From Halieaceae bacterium UBA4452 (lineage in GTDB: Bacteria; Pseudomonadota; Gammaproteobacteria; Pseudomonadales; Halieaceae), in the NCBI GenBank assembly GCA_002389505.1, contig DGPA01000044.1, positions 17,369-81,368 on the forward strand: a stretch of 64,000 nt of DNA, given 5' to 3'. The position numbers and the translations under genes were made by a program. The notes beneath the pieces were generated by a model. That model searched no databases and had not been told where the DNA came from. It saw nothing but the letters and a program-made list of their open reading frames with translations. Shown one piece after another: positions 1 through 8,770 of the stretch (position 1 is the stretch's first letter; each line of letters begins with the position of its first letter).

Positions 1-1
1 T

Positions 2-247
2 GGCTATTTTCAGTATTTCGCCCACGCACACCACCCAAAGGACCCGTCCGCTGATATAAGACTGGCGGTGAGGGGCAAGCGAGATCCGGGTTACGGAGCG
101 ACTTCTCGTATGCTCGCCCAGTCGGCGCTGTGTCTAGCTCATGATGAGTTGCCAGTGGCCGGCGGCGTGTGGACACCGGCCTCTGCCATGGGTAACAGCT
201 TGATAGCGCGACTTAGCGCTGTCGATATTGACTTCACAATAGAGTAG
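2..247 (+). CDS. Saccharopine dehydrogenase-like oxidoreductase, C-terminal fragment
   Basis: An open frame runs in from the left edge and ends at a TAG at 245-247, giving about 81 residues. The last third reads GGVWTPASAMGNSLIARL followed by a short hydrophobic end. That is the typical C-terminus of the saccharopine dehydrogenase-like / trans-acting enoyl reductase family (GG-WTPA-A-G--L--RL). Only the tail is present, so the NADP-binding Rossmann half and the substrate cannot be judged. The gene ends about a dozen bases before a strong terminator hairpin, which agrees with it being a real 3' end. Confidence 0.6.
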   Translation, partial: GYFQYFAHAHHPKDPSADIRLAVRGKRDPGYGATSRMLAQSALCLAHDELPVAGGVWTPASAMGNSLIARLSAVDIDFTIE

Positions 248-258
248 GGCGATGCCAG

Positions 259-297
259 AAAAAAAGCCCGCGTGCATAAGGGCACGCGGGCTTTTTT
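259..297. terminator. Bidirectional rho-independent terminator
   Basis: A perfect 10-bp GC-rich stem (GCCCGCGTGC at 266-275 pairing with 282-291) encloses a 6-base loop. It is flanked by seven A on the left and six T on the right, so it can terminate transcription from either side. It lies between the plus-strand gene ending at 247 and the minus-strand TonB receptor ending at 350, and probably serves both. Confidence 0.92.
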
Positions 298-349
298 GTA
301 TCACCACCCTCGTTAGGCAGCGATAGCGGTCATATAAGGGATAGGTCTC

Positions 350-3025
350 CTAGAAGACCATGCGTCCCTGTAGATACCAAGTGCCGCCATTGAAGCCAAA
401 TGGGCTGTCTTCGGGGTACAGCTGGCCCAGGCTGCCAGGGTTCGGCGTTTTGTCCGGATACTCGTCGAACAAATTCTCCACACCGACGACCACTTCAAGT
501 GACTCGGTCAGCTGGTAGGCCACTTGTGCGTCAACTAAGGTAGCTGCGTCGACGTCATAGCCGTTACCCGTAGACTCCCAAGGCCCATAATAGTTGGCGC
601 GTAATAACGTACGCCACTTACCCTGGGTATGTGACCAGGCTACATTGCCCTTGATGTTGGGCAATAAGTCCTCTAGCGCCGCGACTCGGCCACTGTTGAT
701 AGGGTTAATTGTTCCGCGATCAGTGACTTCGGTGTCGTTGTAATTAAACGCCACCGTCACGGCGGAACTGCCGCTCATGAAGTCGAAGTCCATGTTACCC
801 ACGACGTCGATACCTCTGGTATCGGTGCTAAAGCCATTAGTAAAAAACCGGAACTCCGCCAGATCATCCAAGCCAACGAAGTCTTGGCGGTCGATGACGC
901 CCGAAGAGTCCAAGCCAGTCAATGCTTCCGATACCGAGCCGTAGCTTGTGCCGCCACCGGCAAAGTTGAGCGCGTCGAGGAAGTCAACATTTGCACCTAG
1001 CGCGATACGATCTTCTACTCTGATGTCATAGTAGTCGATAGTCCAGCTTGCGTTACCAACGTCAAAGGCCACCCCGATGGAAAAGTTGTCGGCTTCTTCT
1101 GGACCGAGCTGAGGACGACCATTGCCCGCGCTTTCAACGAAATCTGCCGCCAATTGCCCGGCCGGAGAGGACAGCGGGAGCGTTCCCTGGTCAACTAACA
1201 CACCGGCAACGCTTTGGGTGGTAACGTTAGTAATGTTGGCCTGACCAGCGGTCGGTGCGTGAAAGCCTGTGGAAAACGCCGCGCGGATACGAAACCAGTC
1301 GGTAACGTGGAAGATTCCGGCTAACTTATAGTTGGTGGTACTGTCGAAGTTGCTGAACTCTTCCCGGCGTACTGCGGCCTGGAGGGTCAAGCTGTCAGAG
1401 ACGTCGGCCTCAAGATCGATATAAATGGCCGTGTTATCTTGCTCGGCAGAGGTGTTACTGGGGAAACCACCAAAACCGTTTGAGCTCGACGAGAAGCCCT
1501 GGTCTGCGAGTGGGCCCAGCGCATAGGATGCCGGATCACCCGCGTACAGATCGAATTCTTCTTCACGGTATTCAGCACCGAAGGCAATACTCAAATCCGA
1601 TGCGAAACCGACGTCAATGCCGTAGCTAAAATTGGCGTTATAGACGGTTTCAGTCTGTTTTTGGCCGCCGGGGGTGAAATCTCGAGGGGTTGCTGGACCT
1701 AGAGAGGCGTTGATGGTGTTGCGGATGGAGAAATCGGTGCGGTTTGAGCCGCGTTGAGCGCTGAGATCATAGTTGAGCCCGGTACCCATGGCTACTTTAC
1801 CGCGAATACCGACGGCAAACGCGGAGTCTTCATTGTCACCACCAAAGCGGGGCACGAAGCCGGCTGGGATGGTTTCAATGAAGGAAAAGCAGTTGTCGCT
1901 AGCGGTCACATCGGCTAGGAAAGTCGGGTTTGGGTTGACACCACCGGCGCCGCCTAGGGGGATACCGTCAATGCAGCTGCTGCCGCCGTCGAGATCGCCC
2001 ACGAGTACTGAGGGTACGCCGCTGCTGCTGGCTAAGCCTGTCAAGGGATCCACGGTGGGACCCTTGTAGACTCCGCCCCGTTGACCGCTTGGGCCGCCGA
2101 CAACATTGCGGTAAAAGAAGCCGCCTTCCACTGACCGCTCAGCGTAGTTACCAAAGGCGTACAGTTCAGTGCTGTCATTGAGCTCAATGGCCGCGTTAAA
2201 CAGTAGTTTACCATCGTCTTCGACGTCGGGAGAGCCCCAATAGTGTGGTACCTCGCCCGTGTAGCTGTTGATCGCTTGATAATCACTGACCGGTGAATAA
2301 CCATTGGCTTGAGCAAAAGCAACGTCGTTACGCACCACCGAACGGACAGTGCCCTCGGCATCGCGCATCTCGCCAGTGATATTTAAAAAGCCGCTATCCC
2401 CCAATGGCAGTCCAACATTGGCCGAGATGAGATAGTTGTCGCCATCGCCTTCGAAGGTCGATGCGTGACGGGCAACAATTTCGAAACCCTCGGCGTCGTC
2501 ACGAAGAATAAAGTTCAGAACCCCCGCAATGGCATCTGAACCATACTGTGATGATGCGCCATCGCGTAGAACTTCGATTCGCTTTAATCCCAAGGCGGGA
2601 ATAGCGGCTAAATCGACCCCCTGAGAACCATCAGAAATGCCACCGCCTAAAAACGCAATAATTGATCCACGGTGCCGGCGCTTGCCGTTGACCAGAACGA
2701 GGACGTTGTCTGGGGAGAGGCCGCGTAGATTGGGTGGACGTGAAATAGTGGCCGCGTCGCTAATCGGTTGGGTGTTGACGTTAAAGGAGGGAACTTGGGT
2801 TCGCAACATATCTTGGATGTCGGTTGAGCCGTTAATACGGAAGTCGGCGCCACTGATAACATCGACAGCTACTGGAGAATCCGCCGCCGATCGATCGGAC
2901 AGTCGGGTACCGGTAACAATGATTTCTTCGAGTGCCTCGGTTTGCGCGATGGCCACTTGAGCCATTGACACGGCCAGTGCGAGGGTGGTGACGCTAAAAC
3001 CGCGTCGGCTTACTAGGTTTCTCAT
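350..3025 (-). CDS. TonB-dependent outer-membrane receptor
   Basis: An 891-residue outer-membrane active transporter. The first 27 residues form a signal peptide ending in AIA. A TonB-box-like stretch (EEIIVTGTR, about 33-41) follows, then the plug domain (about 50-175, with the LRGLSPDNVLVLVNG and IEVLRDGASSQYGSDAIAGV signatures) and a long beta-barrel ending in the C-terminal phenylalanine expected for BamA insertion. Length and layout resemble the large receptors of marine gammaproteobacteria that import sugars, peptides or other nutrients; the ligand cannot be read from sequence. An AAGGA ribosome site precedes the ATG. Two exported amidohydrolases, a permease and a RidA-family gene lie just upstream, so a shared uptake role is possible. 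The gene ends at a strong terminator. Confidence 0.93.
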   Translation of the reverse strand: MRNLVSRRGFSVTTLALAVSMAQVAIAQTEALEEIIVTGTRLSDRSAADSPVAVDVISGADFRINGSTDIQDMLRTQVPSFNVNTQPISDAATISRPPNLRGLSPDNVLVLVNGKRRHRGSIIAFLGGGISDGSQGVDLAAIPALGLKRIEVLRDGASSQYGSDAIAGVLNFILRDDAEGFEIVARHASTFEGDGDNYLISANVGLPLGDSGFLNITGEMRDAEGTVRSVVRNDVAFAQANGYSPVSDYQAINSYTGEVPHYWGSPDVEDDGKLLFNAAIELNDSTELYAFGNYAERSVEGGFFYRNVVGGPSGQRGGVYKGPTVDPLTGLASSSGVPSVLVGDLDGGSSCIDGIPLGGAGGVNPNPTFLADVTASDNCFSFIETIPAGFVPRFGGDNEDSAFAVGIRGKVAMGTGLNYDLSAQRGSNRTDFSIRNTINASLGPATPRDFTPGGQKQTETVYNANFSYGIDVGFASDLSIAFGAEYREEEFDLYAGDPASYALGPLADQGFSSSSNGFGGFPSNTSAEQDNTAIYIDLEADVSDSLTLQAAVRREEFSNFDSTTNYKLAGIFHVTDWFRIRAAFSTGFHAPTAGQANITNVTTQSVAGVLVDQGTLPLSSPAGQLAADFVESAGNGRPQLGPEEADNFSIGVAFDVGNASWTIDYYDIRVEDRIALGANVDFLDALNFAGGGTSYGSVSEALTGLDSSGVIDRQDFVGLDDLAEFRFFTNGFSTDTRGIDVVGNMDFDFMSGSSAVTVAFNYNDTEVTDRGTINPINSGRVAALEDLLPNIKGNVAWSHTQGKWRTLLRANYYGPWESTGNGYDVDAATLVDAQVAYQLTESLEVVVGVENLFDEYPDKTPNPGSLGQLYPEDSPFGFNGGTWYLQGRMVF

Positions 3026-3431
3026 AGGTGGATTCCTTCCATGCAGGGAGCTTGATGTTAGCGGCTAGCAACGCTTGCCAAAAGGGGAAAAGGCAGTACG
3101 CAACACCGGACAGGATTATCACGTAAATGGCCCCAGGGCGGTGTAGTAAACAATGGTAATATTGCGCCGTCGTAGGCTGTGAGCTTGCGGGGGTAGTAGA
3201 TGACAGCGCCGTCGTCGTCGATGCGCGACTGTCCCCCTGAGTTGCCGTACGGACAACCCGTGAATTGACAGCCTACAAAGTGGTCAGCCTGCCGGATCGC
3301 CTGACTAAACCTCGACGAGGGCGGGGAGGCAGCTCGCTCCCTAGGGAATGACAACAGCGTCCGGGACGTTCGAGCTATTGAGCGCTGTATGAGCAAAGGA
3401 CGGCGGTTATACGATGAGGCGACCCGCAGGG
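3026..3431. other. 406-bp intergenic region upstream of the TonB receptor
   Basis: No convincing gene. A 112-codon minus-strand frame (3058-3396) has no recognisable domain or signal peptide and is treated as chance. The stretch holds one copy of a conserved element (3191-3210) and a companion word (3152-3170) that also occur upstream of the propionyl-CoA synthase gene. It probably contains the receptor promoter and operator, but no clear -35/-10 pair was identified. Confidence 0.5.
3191..3210 (-). promoter_or_regulatory. Putative operator, CWTCTACYACCC element copy 1
   Basis: The plus strand reads GGGTAGTAGATGACAGCGCC, matching 17 of 20 bases of the element at 33972-33991 upstream of pcs. 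A second shared word, AATGG-TAATA-TTGCGCCGT, lies at 3152-3170 and has its counterpart at 33908-33928 (AATGCCTAATAGTTGCGCCGT). The two blocks keep the same order and orientation at both loci, 20 and 43 bases apart. The function is inferred; a shared transcription factor site is the simplest reading. Confidence 0.35.
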
Positions 3432-5162
3432 CTATTTTGGCAGCTGATGAGTCCCGCGCTCATACACTATCTCGCCGTCAACCAGCGTCATGAACACCTG
3501 CGTCGCTAGTAGTGACGGTTCGGGAATGGCCATAATGTCTTGGGTGAGTACGGTCATATCGGCACGTTTACCTTTGGTAATGGACCCGGTTGATTGTTCA
3601 GAGAAGCCGGCGTGAGCGTTCCACAAGGTCATACTCGCCAGCGCTTGTGCTCGCGTCAGGCGTTGAGTCGCTTCGAATCCGTCCCGGGGCTGCCCGGCCA
3701 AGGTTTTGCGCGTCACTGCCGCATAAAAATTGGCAATTGGGTTAATGGGTTCTACCGGCACGTCGGTCCCGTTGGCCAGCGCGACACCCGCGTCTAAAAA
3801 GCTGCGCCACCTGTAGGCCTCGCGTTGAATCCGCGCTTCACCCAAGCGATCAATCGCCCATGGCCGGTCAGAGCTCAGGTGGATTGATTGAATGGAGGCC
3901 GTGACGCCTAGATCGGCAAAGCGCTGAATGTCGTCGGCCTGTACATGTTGCGAGTGCTCGATTCGATAGCGATGATCCTGGGCTGGCGCGCTTATCGCCT
4001 CAATGGCGTCGAGGACCTCAGTATTGGCTTTATCGCCTATGGCATGGGTGTTTACCTGCCAGCCGTTGGTGGCCGCCCTCGACATTAGCTGGGTGAGGCG
4101 CGCGGCGTCGTAGGTCTGTACCCCCAATGTGCTGGGATCATCAGTGTAGGGAGCGTGCAGCCACGCTGTGCGGGAGCCGAGAGCACCATCCATCACCACT
4201 TTAAAGGACGCTAGGGTGAAGCGGCTATTCCCAGACGCAATGATCGGTGCTTGTGCCAGCCAGTGGCTGACCAGCTGCGTGTCCTGAGCATTGACCATGG
4301 TATACAGTCGTAATTTTAACAATCCCTCTTGATCAAGGGCTCGCTGAGCGGCTATTTCCACGGCCCCTGCGCCCGCATCGTGAAACCCTGTAATACCCCA
4401 GGAAAAAGCATGCTCCTGGGCGGTCAGTATGGCTTCCCGTGCGCTCGCCTCAGTCAGTGCCGTCAGGGCTGAGGTCAAGCCGACGGCATTTTCGTGAAGT
4501 ATCCCGGTGGGCTCGCCATCCGCGTCACGGACGATGACGCCGCCCGCAGGCGCTGTTGTCGCCGATGTTATGCTCAAAAGTGCCATTGCAGCAGCATTGA
4601 CCAGCGCGGAGTGCCCGTTCGCATGACCGAGCACCACCGGATGATGTGGGCTGATCTGCGATAGTGCATGGTGGGTGGGGAAACCGTTGATGTTGGGTGT
4701 TGGTAGTTCCGACCATTTACTCTGATGCCATCCGCGACCTTCAATGAGCTTGCCTGGCGGTGCTTTCTCGACCGCCCGCGCGACTTGCTCAATGACATCT
4801 TGATAGGAGTCGGCGACGGTTAAGTCAATATGATTGAGCGCGCGACCCAGGCTGGCGAGGTGGCCATGCCCTTCAATGAACCCCGGGTAGGCAATGTTAG
4901 TTCCGAGCTCTATGCGCTGGTGTTCGCCGCCCACTAGATCCTTGGCGGTCTCCAAATCGCCCGTGTAATGAAAGACACCATCGCGTATCACTACAGCCTC
5001 TACCACTTGTGGCGCTGCGTTGATGCCGTCCATCGCCTGTGCACCGGTGTAAATAGTGCCGGAGATGAGCCACTCTTGGGCGTGGCCAACGGTAGTGATG
5101 CTACTCGCCAACCCGAGGATGAATAACCGTTTGACGGCTTTGCATTTTTGGCTAATGCCCAT
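3432..5162 (-). CDS. Exported amidohydrolase, YtcJ-like (Amidohydro_3 family)
   Basis: A 576-residue metal-dependent hydrolase. A signal peptide (about 1-28, ending VGHA) places it in the periplasm. The metal motif HxH is at 99-101 (GFIEGHGHL). Further family marks are VVMDGALGSRTAWL (metal-bridging region), HAIGDKAN, RIEHSQHV and NGTDVPVEPI, the last giving the C-terminal Asp. Family members hydrolyse amide or formyl bonds, and the substrate here is unknown. A similar but distinct paralogue lies at 6658-8364. The gene is divergent from the APC permease at 5326, so the 163 bases between them must hold both promoters. Confidence 0.88.
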   Translation of the reverse strand: MGISQKCKAVKRLFILGLASSITTVGHAQEWLISGTIYTGAQAMDGINAAPQVVEAVVIRDGVFHYTGDLETAKDLVGGEHQRIELGTNIAYPGFIEGHGHLASLGRALNHIDLTVADSYQDVIEQVARAVEKAPPGKLIEGRGWHQSKWSELPTPNINGFPTHHALSQISPHHPVVLGHANGHSALVNAAAMALLSITSATTAPAGGVIVRDADGEPTGILHENAVGLTSALTALTEASAREAILTAQEHAFSWGITGFHDAGAGAVEIAAQRALDQEGLLKLRLYTMVNAQDTQLVSHWLAQAPIIASGNSRFTLASFKVVMDGALGSRTAWLHAPYTDDPSTLGVQTYDAARLTQLMSRAATNGWQVNTHAIGDKANTEVLDAIEAISAPAQDHRYRIEHSQHVQADDIQRFADLGVTASIQSIHLSSDRPWAIDRLGEARIQREAYRWRSFLDAGVALANGTDVPVEPINPIANFYAAVTRKTLAGQPRDGFEATQRLTRAQALASMTLWNAHAGFSEQSTGSITKGKRADMTVLTQDIMAIPEPSLLATQVFMTLVDGEIVYERGTHQLPK

Positions 5163-5301
5163 AGTGATGGTTCCACAATTAAAGACGGTGTAACTATAGC
5201 GGTTAACCGCGATGCAAGGCGAGTGCCCCCATTGGCCTAAAATTGTTGTTTAATAACAAGGGGTGTCATCGGGATGACCTGTCTCGCGGGGCTTTTATAC
5301 A

Positions 5302-5324
5302 GGAACGTTTACAAGGGAACGTTT
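5302..5324. repeat. Tandem GGAACGTTT direct repeat at the permease start
   Basis: GGAACGTTT occurs at 5302-5310 and again at 5316-5324, with a 14-base period. Each copy contains the palindrome AACGTT. The second copy runs up to the TTG start codon at 5326 and includes part of the ribosome binding region, so a bound protein or the mRNA structure could affect translation of the permease. Function is inferred. Confidence 0.35.
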
Positions 5325-5325
5325 T

Positions 5326-6618
5326 TTGAACACATACTCGGCACGAGTGGCAACGGCGGTTGTCATTGCCAATATGGTGGGAACGGGGGTGTTTACCTCG
5401 CTAGGTTTTCAGCTATTAGCCATTGACTCCACCAGCGCCATTCTTTGGCTATGGGCTATTGGTGGACTGTGCGCGTTATGCGGCGCGTTGTGCTACGCAG
5501 AGTTGGGCGCCCGTCATGTCGGTTCGGGGGGTGAAACCCATTTTCTTACCGAGCTGGTGCACCCTTACGCGGGGTTTGTATCAGGTTGCGTGTCGGCGAC
5601 CGTTGGCTTCGCCGCGCCCATCGCTCTGGCCTCACTGACCTTTGGCGCTTATTTGGCAACCGCATTTCCAGCGCTACCGGCTCGGGTCAGCGCGAGCTTG
5701 CTTATTGGCACGCTCGTGCTTTTGCACAGTCGGAGTCGACGCGAAAGCGCGCAAGGGCAGTTTGCACTGACGGTGCTGAAGCTAGGTTTGATCTTGGTTT
5801 TTATTGCTGCCGCGCTGATCGCGGGTGGAGACTATTCCACACAGCTGACGGGTGATCCGTTTACAGGATTACGTGACATGACGTCGGCGTCTGGGGCAGT
5901 GGCACTTATCTATGTGATGTATGCCTACTCGGGTTGGAATGCAGCGACCTATATCGCGGGGGAGCTAAGTAATCCCCAGCGAGACTTACCGCGAGCGTTG
6001 ATAACGGGGTGCCTGACAGTCACCCTTATTTATGTTGCACTCAATGCGGTATTTCTCATGGCGGCCCCTGTCGAAAAATTACGGGGGGAAGTTGAAATTG
6101 CTTATATCGTTGCCGATTATGTGTTGGGCGATCAAGGCGCTTTTATTGTATCGATATTGCTTTCAGGTATTTTAATTTCGACGGTCAGCGCAATGATTAT
6201 GGCAGGACCCCGGGCTTTACATCGTTTAGGCGAAGATTATCCAGCGTTTAGTTTACTGGGCCAATCGAAGGCAGGCGGGGTTCCTGTCAACGCGATCATT
6301 TTTATGGGGGTAATGGCGCTGGGTTTTTTATGGAGTTCAACCTTCGAAAAAATACTGTTGTTCTCTGGTTTTGTCATGGCGACGAACACGTTTGTGACAG
6401 TGCTCGCAGTATTCATTAGCCGGCGTCGGCAGCCGAGCAGCCCAATATTTGGCATGCCGCTATACCCTTTGCCCGCCATTTTATTTTTGCTGATCACGGG
6501 ATGGACTCTTGCCTATACTGCGATGCAATTTCCCTCTCAGGTGTTGCTCGCTTTGCTGGTGATGGGCGTGGGGTATCCGATTTTCGTGCTATTCAAAGAC
6601 ACACCACCCAAGGCGTAG
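5326..6618 (+). CDS. APC-superfamily amino-acid permease
   Basis: A 430-residue inner-membrane transporter with about 12 hydrophobic segments. The first membrane helix carries the APC motif (IANMVGTGVFTSLGF, with the helix-breaking GTG), and the region around residues 200-230 (YAYSGWNAATYIAGEL) matches the conserved TM6 to loop sequence of amino-acid/polyamine transporters. The start is a TTG preceded by AAGGGA; no upstream in-frame ATG exists and the reading frame begins sensibly at the first helix. The substrate is probably an amino acid or related amine. Its neighbours are two exported amidohydrolases, which could supply that substrate. Confidence 0.88.
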   Translation: MNTYSARVATAVVIANMVGTGVFTSLGFQLLAIDSTSAILWLWAIGGLCALCGALCYAELGARHVGSGGETHFLTELVHPYAGFVSGCVSATVGFAAPIALASLTFGAYLATAFPALPARVSASLLIGTLVLLHSRSRRESAQGQFALTVLKLGLILVFIAAALIAGGDYSTQLTGDPFTGLRDMTSASGAVALIYVMYAYSGWNAATYIAGELSNPQRDLPRALITGCLTVTLIYVALNAVFLMAAPVEKLRGEVEIAYIVADYVLGDQGAFIVSILLSGILISTVSAMIMAGPRALHRLGEDYPAFSLLGQSKAGGVPVNAIIFMGVMALGFLWSSTFEKILLFSGFVMATNTFVTVLAVFISRRRQPSSPIFGMPLYPLPAILFLLITGWTLAYTAMQFPSQVLLALLVMGVGYPIFVLFKDTPPKA

Positions 6619-6657
6619 AGGGGGTCGGTTGATGGCTTGGCGCTGTCTCGCTCAAGC

Positions 6658-8364
6658 TCACTCAAGGCTATTCTTTTGATACGTGACGTTGCCTGCGACC
6701 AAGGTGAGCAGTACTTGTGCTTGCAAAATGTTGCTAGGCTTGTCGGTCATGAAGTCTGTATCGAACACGCTAAGGTCTGCGGCTTTGCCGACAGCTATGG
6801 ATCCGCGCTCGGCTTCTTGAAATGCACCGTAGGCAGGCCACAGCGTCAGCATACGCAGCGCGTCAGCTCGAGACACCGCGAATTCTGGATGCCAGCCGCT
6901 ATCTCGACTGCCATCGAGCCGAGCCCGACTGATGGCGGCATAGAACTCGACGCGTGGATCACCCGCTTCAACAGGGGCATCGGACCCAGCAATGATTCGC
7001 AGACCCCGATCTAACAAGGGTTGCCAAGGGTAGGCGTAGCGGAGGCGGCGCTGTCCTAGTCTGCTCGGCGCGAAATTTAAATCACCGATGGCATGGCTGG
7101 GTTGCATGGAGGGGATCACTGATAGCGCCACTAGTCGCTGTTGATCTTGCGGAGGAATGATTTGCGCGTGTTCTAAACGCCACCGCAGATCTTGCGAGGC
7201 CCAGTGTTTTTGGGGCAGCTGCGCCCAGCTTTGCGCGTACCAGTCCAGTGTCTTGCGTAGCGCTCTATCACCGATGACGTGAGTCATCACTTGTAGCCCC
7301 TTGCGCAGTGCTTGATCCAGCACGGGCATTAGCTCTGCTTGGGTCGTGCGACCCATGAAGCCGAGGGAATCGTCATCGGCGTACGGCTCCAATAGTGCCG
7401 CACCTCGAGAGCCTAAAGTGCCATCGATAAAGACCTTGATGCCCCGGAGCTCAAATAGCCCATCGTCGCTTCGTTCGGGTCCTTGTTCGATCAGCAGCTG
7501 CGCCTCAGCAATGGGCACAGCAATGTAGACCCGGTGGGCCATGTGGCCCTCCCGATGCAGCTCGCGTAACAGAGAAACCTCCCGCCAGGTCATGCCCGCA
7601 TCGTGGGTTTGAGTCCAACCCATCGCCGCATTGGCTGCCATACCCAGACGCAAGTTTTCTTTTATATAGGGATCGGTTTCTGAGGGGAGTATGTCGCGAA
7701 AGCTGTCCATCGCGCGAGCCAGCACATAACCGGTCAGATCGCCGTTTTCATCTCGCTCAAAGCGACCCCCTGAAGGATCGGGGGTATGTCGATCGATACC
7801 TGCCAGTTCCAGCGCTTTTGAGTTTACCAGCGCTGACACGCCGTCGGCGCGGGGTAAATAGAGTGGCTTGTTCGCAGTAAAATCATCGACATCATGGCGA
7901 GAGAGAAAACGCTGCTCGTCGCGCCACTCTCGTTCAATCCAACCACGCCCTAAGACCCAGTCGCCCTCAGGTAATGTTGCAGACCATTGCTCGATGCTGG
8001 CGAGCGTTGCTGCTAAAGTATTGATACCGAATAGGCTCAAGCTGCGGGTGCGTCGACCAACGCCCTCGAGATGCTGGTGGCCATCGGTAAACCCTGGGTA
8101 CACAAAGGCGCCGGTCAAATCCCAGTGCTGTTGTGCACCGCACAACCAGGGTTGCGCATCTTTATGACTGCCCACAAAGGCGAATTTACCGTCTTTAATG
8201 GCGATGGCTTCAGCCGTCCACTGCACCTCATCGACGGTGTAGACGGTAGCATTGGCGATAAATACGTCAGCCTGTAGACAGGCTTGGTCAGTATTGCCGT
8301 AACTATTATGGGCGCTGAATAATGCCACCCATCCCAGAAGGGTGATAGGGAATTTCATGGGCAT
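6658..8364 (-). CDS. Exported amidohydrolase, YtcJ-like, second paralogue
   Basis: A 568-residue protein when started at the ATG at 8364, which has a GGGG ribosome site seven bases upstream; a longer in-frame start at 8409 would overlap the upstream gene. The N-terminus (MPMKFPITLLGWVALFSAHNS) is a signal peptide, so the enzyme is probably periplasmic. Family marks are GFTDGHQHL (HxH metal site), KVFIDGTLGSRGAALL, THVIGDRAL, RLEHAQII and AGSDAPVEAG. It shares its architecture with the protein at 3432-5162. It lies 19 bases downstream of the RidA-family gene on the same strand, suggesting one transcript. It is convergent with the APC permease. Confidence 0.88.
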   Translation of the reverse strand: MPMKFPITLLGWVALFSAHNSYGNTDQACLQADVFIANATVYTVDEVQWTAEAIAIKDGKFAFVGSHKDAQPWLCGAQQHWDLTGAFVYPGFTDGHQHLEGVGRRTRSLSLFGINTLAATLASIEQWSATLPEGDWVLGRGWIEREWRDEQRFLSRHDVDDFTANKPLYLPRADGVSALVNSKALELAGIDRHTPDPSGGRFERDENGDLTGYVLARAMDSFRDILPSETDPYIKENLRLGMAANAAMGWTQTHDAGMTWREVSLLRELHREGHMAHRVYIAVPIAEAQLLIEQGPERSDDGLFELRGIKVFIDGTLGSRGAALLEPYADDDSLGFMGRTTQAELMPVLDQALRKGLQVMTHVIGDRALRKTLDWYAQSWAQLPQKHWASQDLRWRLEHAQIIPPQDQQRLVALSVIPSMQPSHAIGDLNFAPSRLGQRRLRYAYPWQPLLDRGLRIIAGSDAPVEAGDPRVEFYAAISRARLDGSRDSGWHPEFAVSRADALRMLTLWPAYGAFQEAERGSIAVGKAADLSVFDTDFMTDKPSNILQAQVLLTLVAGNVTYQKNSLE

Positions 8365-8383
8365 CGATATCCCCGCAGAGCCA

Positions 8384-8770
8384 TCAGTCAACAGTGGCAA
8401 TAGCCTCAATTTCTATCATGAGCTCAGGTAGCGCTAGCGCTTTTACTTCGATAATAGTATCGGCGGGGTAGGGCGCTGAAAACCACTGGCCGCGTAGATC
8501 AACAATTTTGTTGAAGTGGCTCATATCGGTGAGGAATATGGTGACCTTGATGACCTTGGATAGATCGGAGCCCGCCGCCTGTAAGGTACGCTGCAATGAT
8601 AAAAAAGTCGCTTCCGCCTGGGCGTCAAAGTCGTCGATACCGACCAATTCACCCGCTTCATTAATGGCAGCATGGCCGGAGAGATAGGCCAGCCCGCTCA
8701 CCACAAAGCCTGGGGATATTCGGTAAGCGCCGAGTGGATCGGGATCAAGATGGATGGGCTTTGCTGTCAT
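8384..8770 (-). CDS. RidA/YjgF-family protein lacking the imine-deaminase arginine
   Basis: A 128-residue small trimeric-type protein of the Rid family: YLSGHAAINEAGELVG in the first half, FLTDMSHFN in the middle and LPELMIEIEAIA at the end, all at family positions. In enamine/imine deaminases such as E. coli RidA the stretch PARS-VEV carries the catalytic Arg105; here the same place reads PADTIIEV, so the arginine is replaced. The protein is therefore likely to belong to one of the Rid subfamilies of other or unknown function. It is upstream of the amidohydrolase at 6658-8364 in an apparent operon, which suggests a catabolic role. Confidence 0.88.
   Translation of the reverse strand: MTAKPIHLDPDPLGAYRISPGFVVSGLAYLSGHAAINEAGELVGIDDFDAQAEATFLSLQRTLQAAGSDLSKVIKVTIFLTDMSHFNKIVDLRGQWFSAPYPADTIIEVKALALPELMIEIEAIATVD

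Noticed and set aside
3058..3396. 112-codon minus-strand frame between the amidohydrolase and the TonB receptor
   Set aside because: No recognised domain, no signal peptide and an unusual composition. The part resembling the pcs upstream region is conserved in DNA but not in frame, which argues for a regulatory region.
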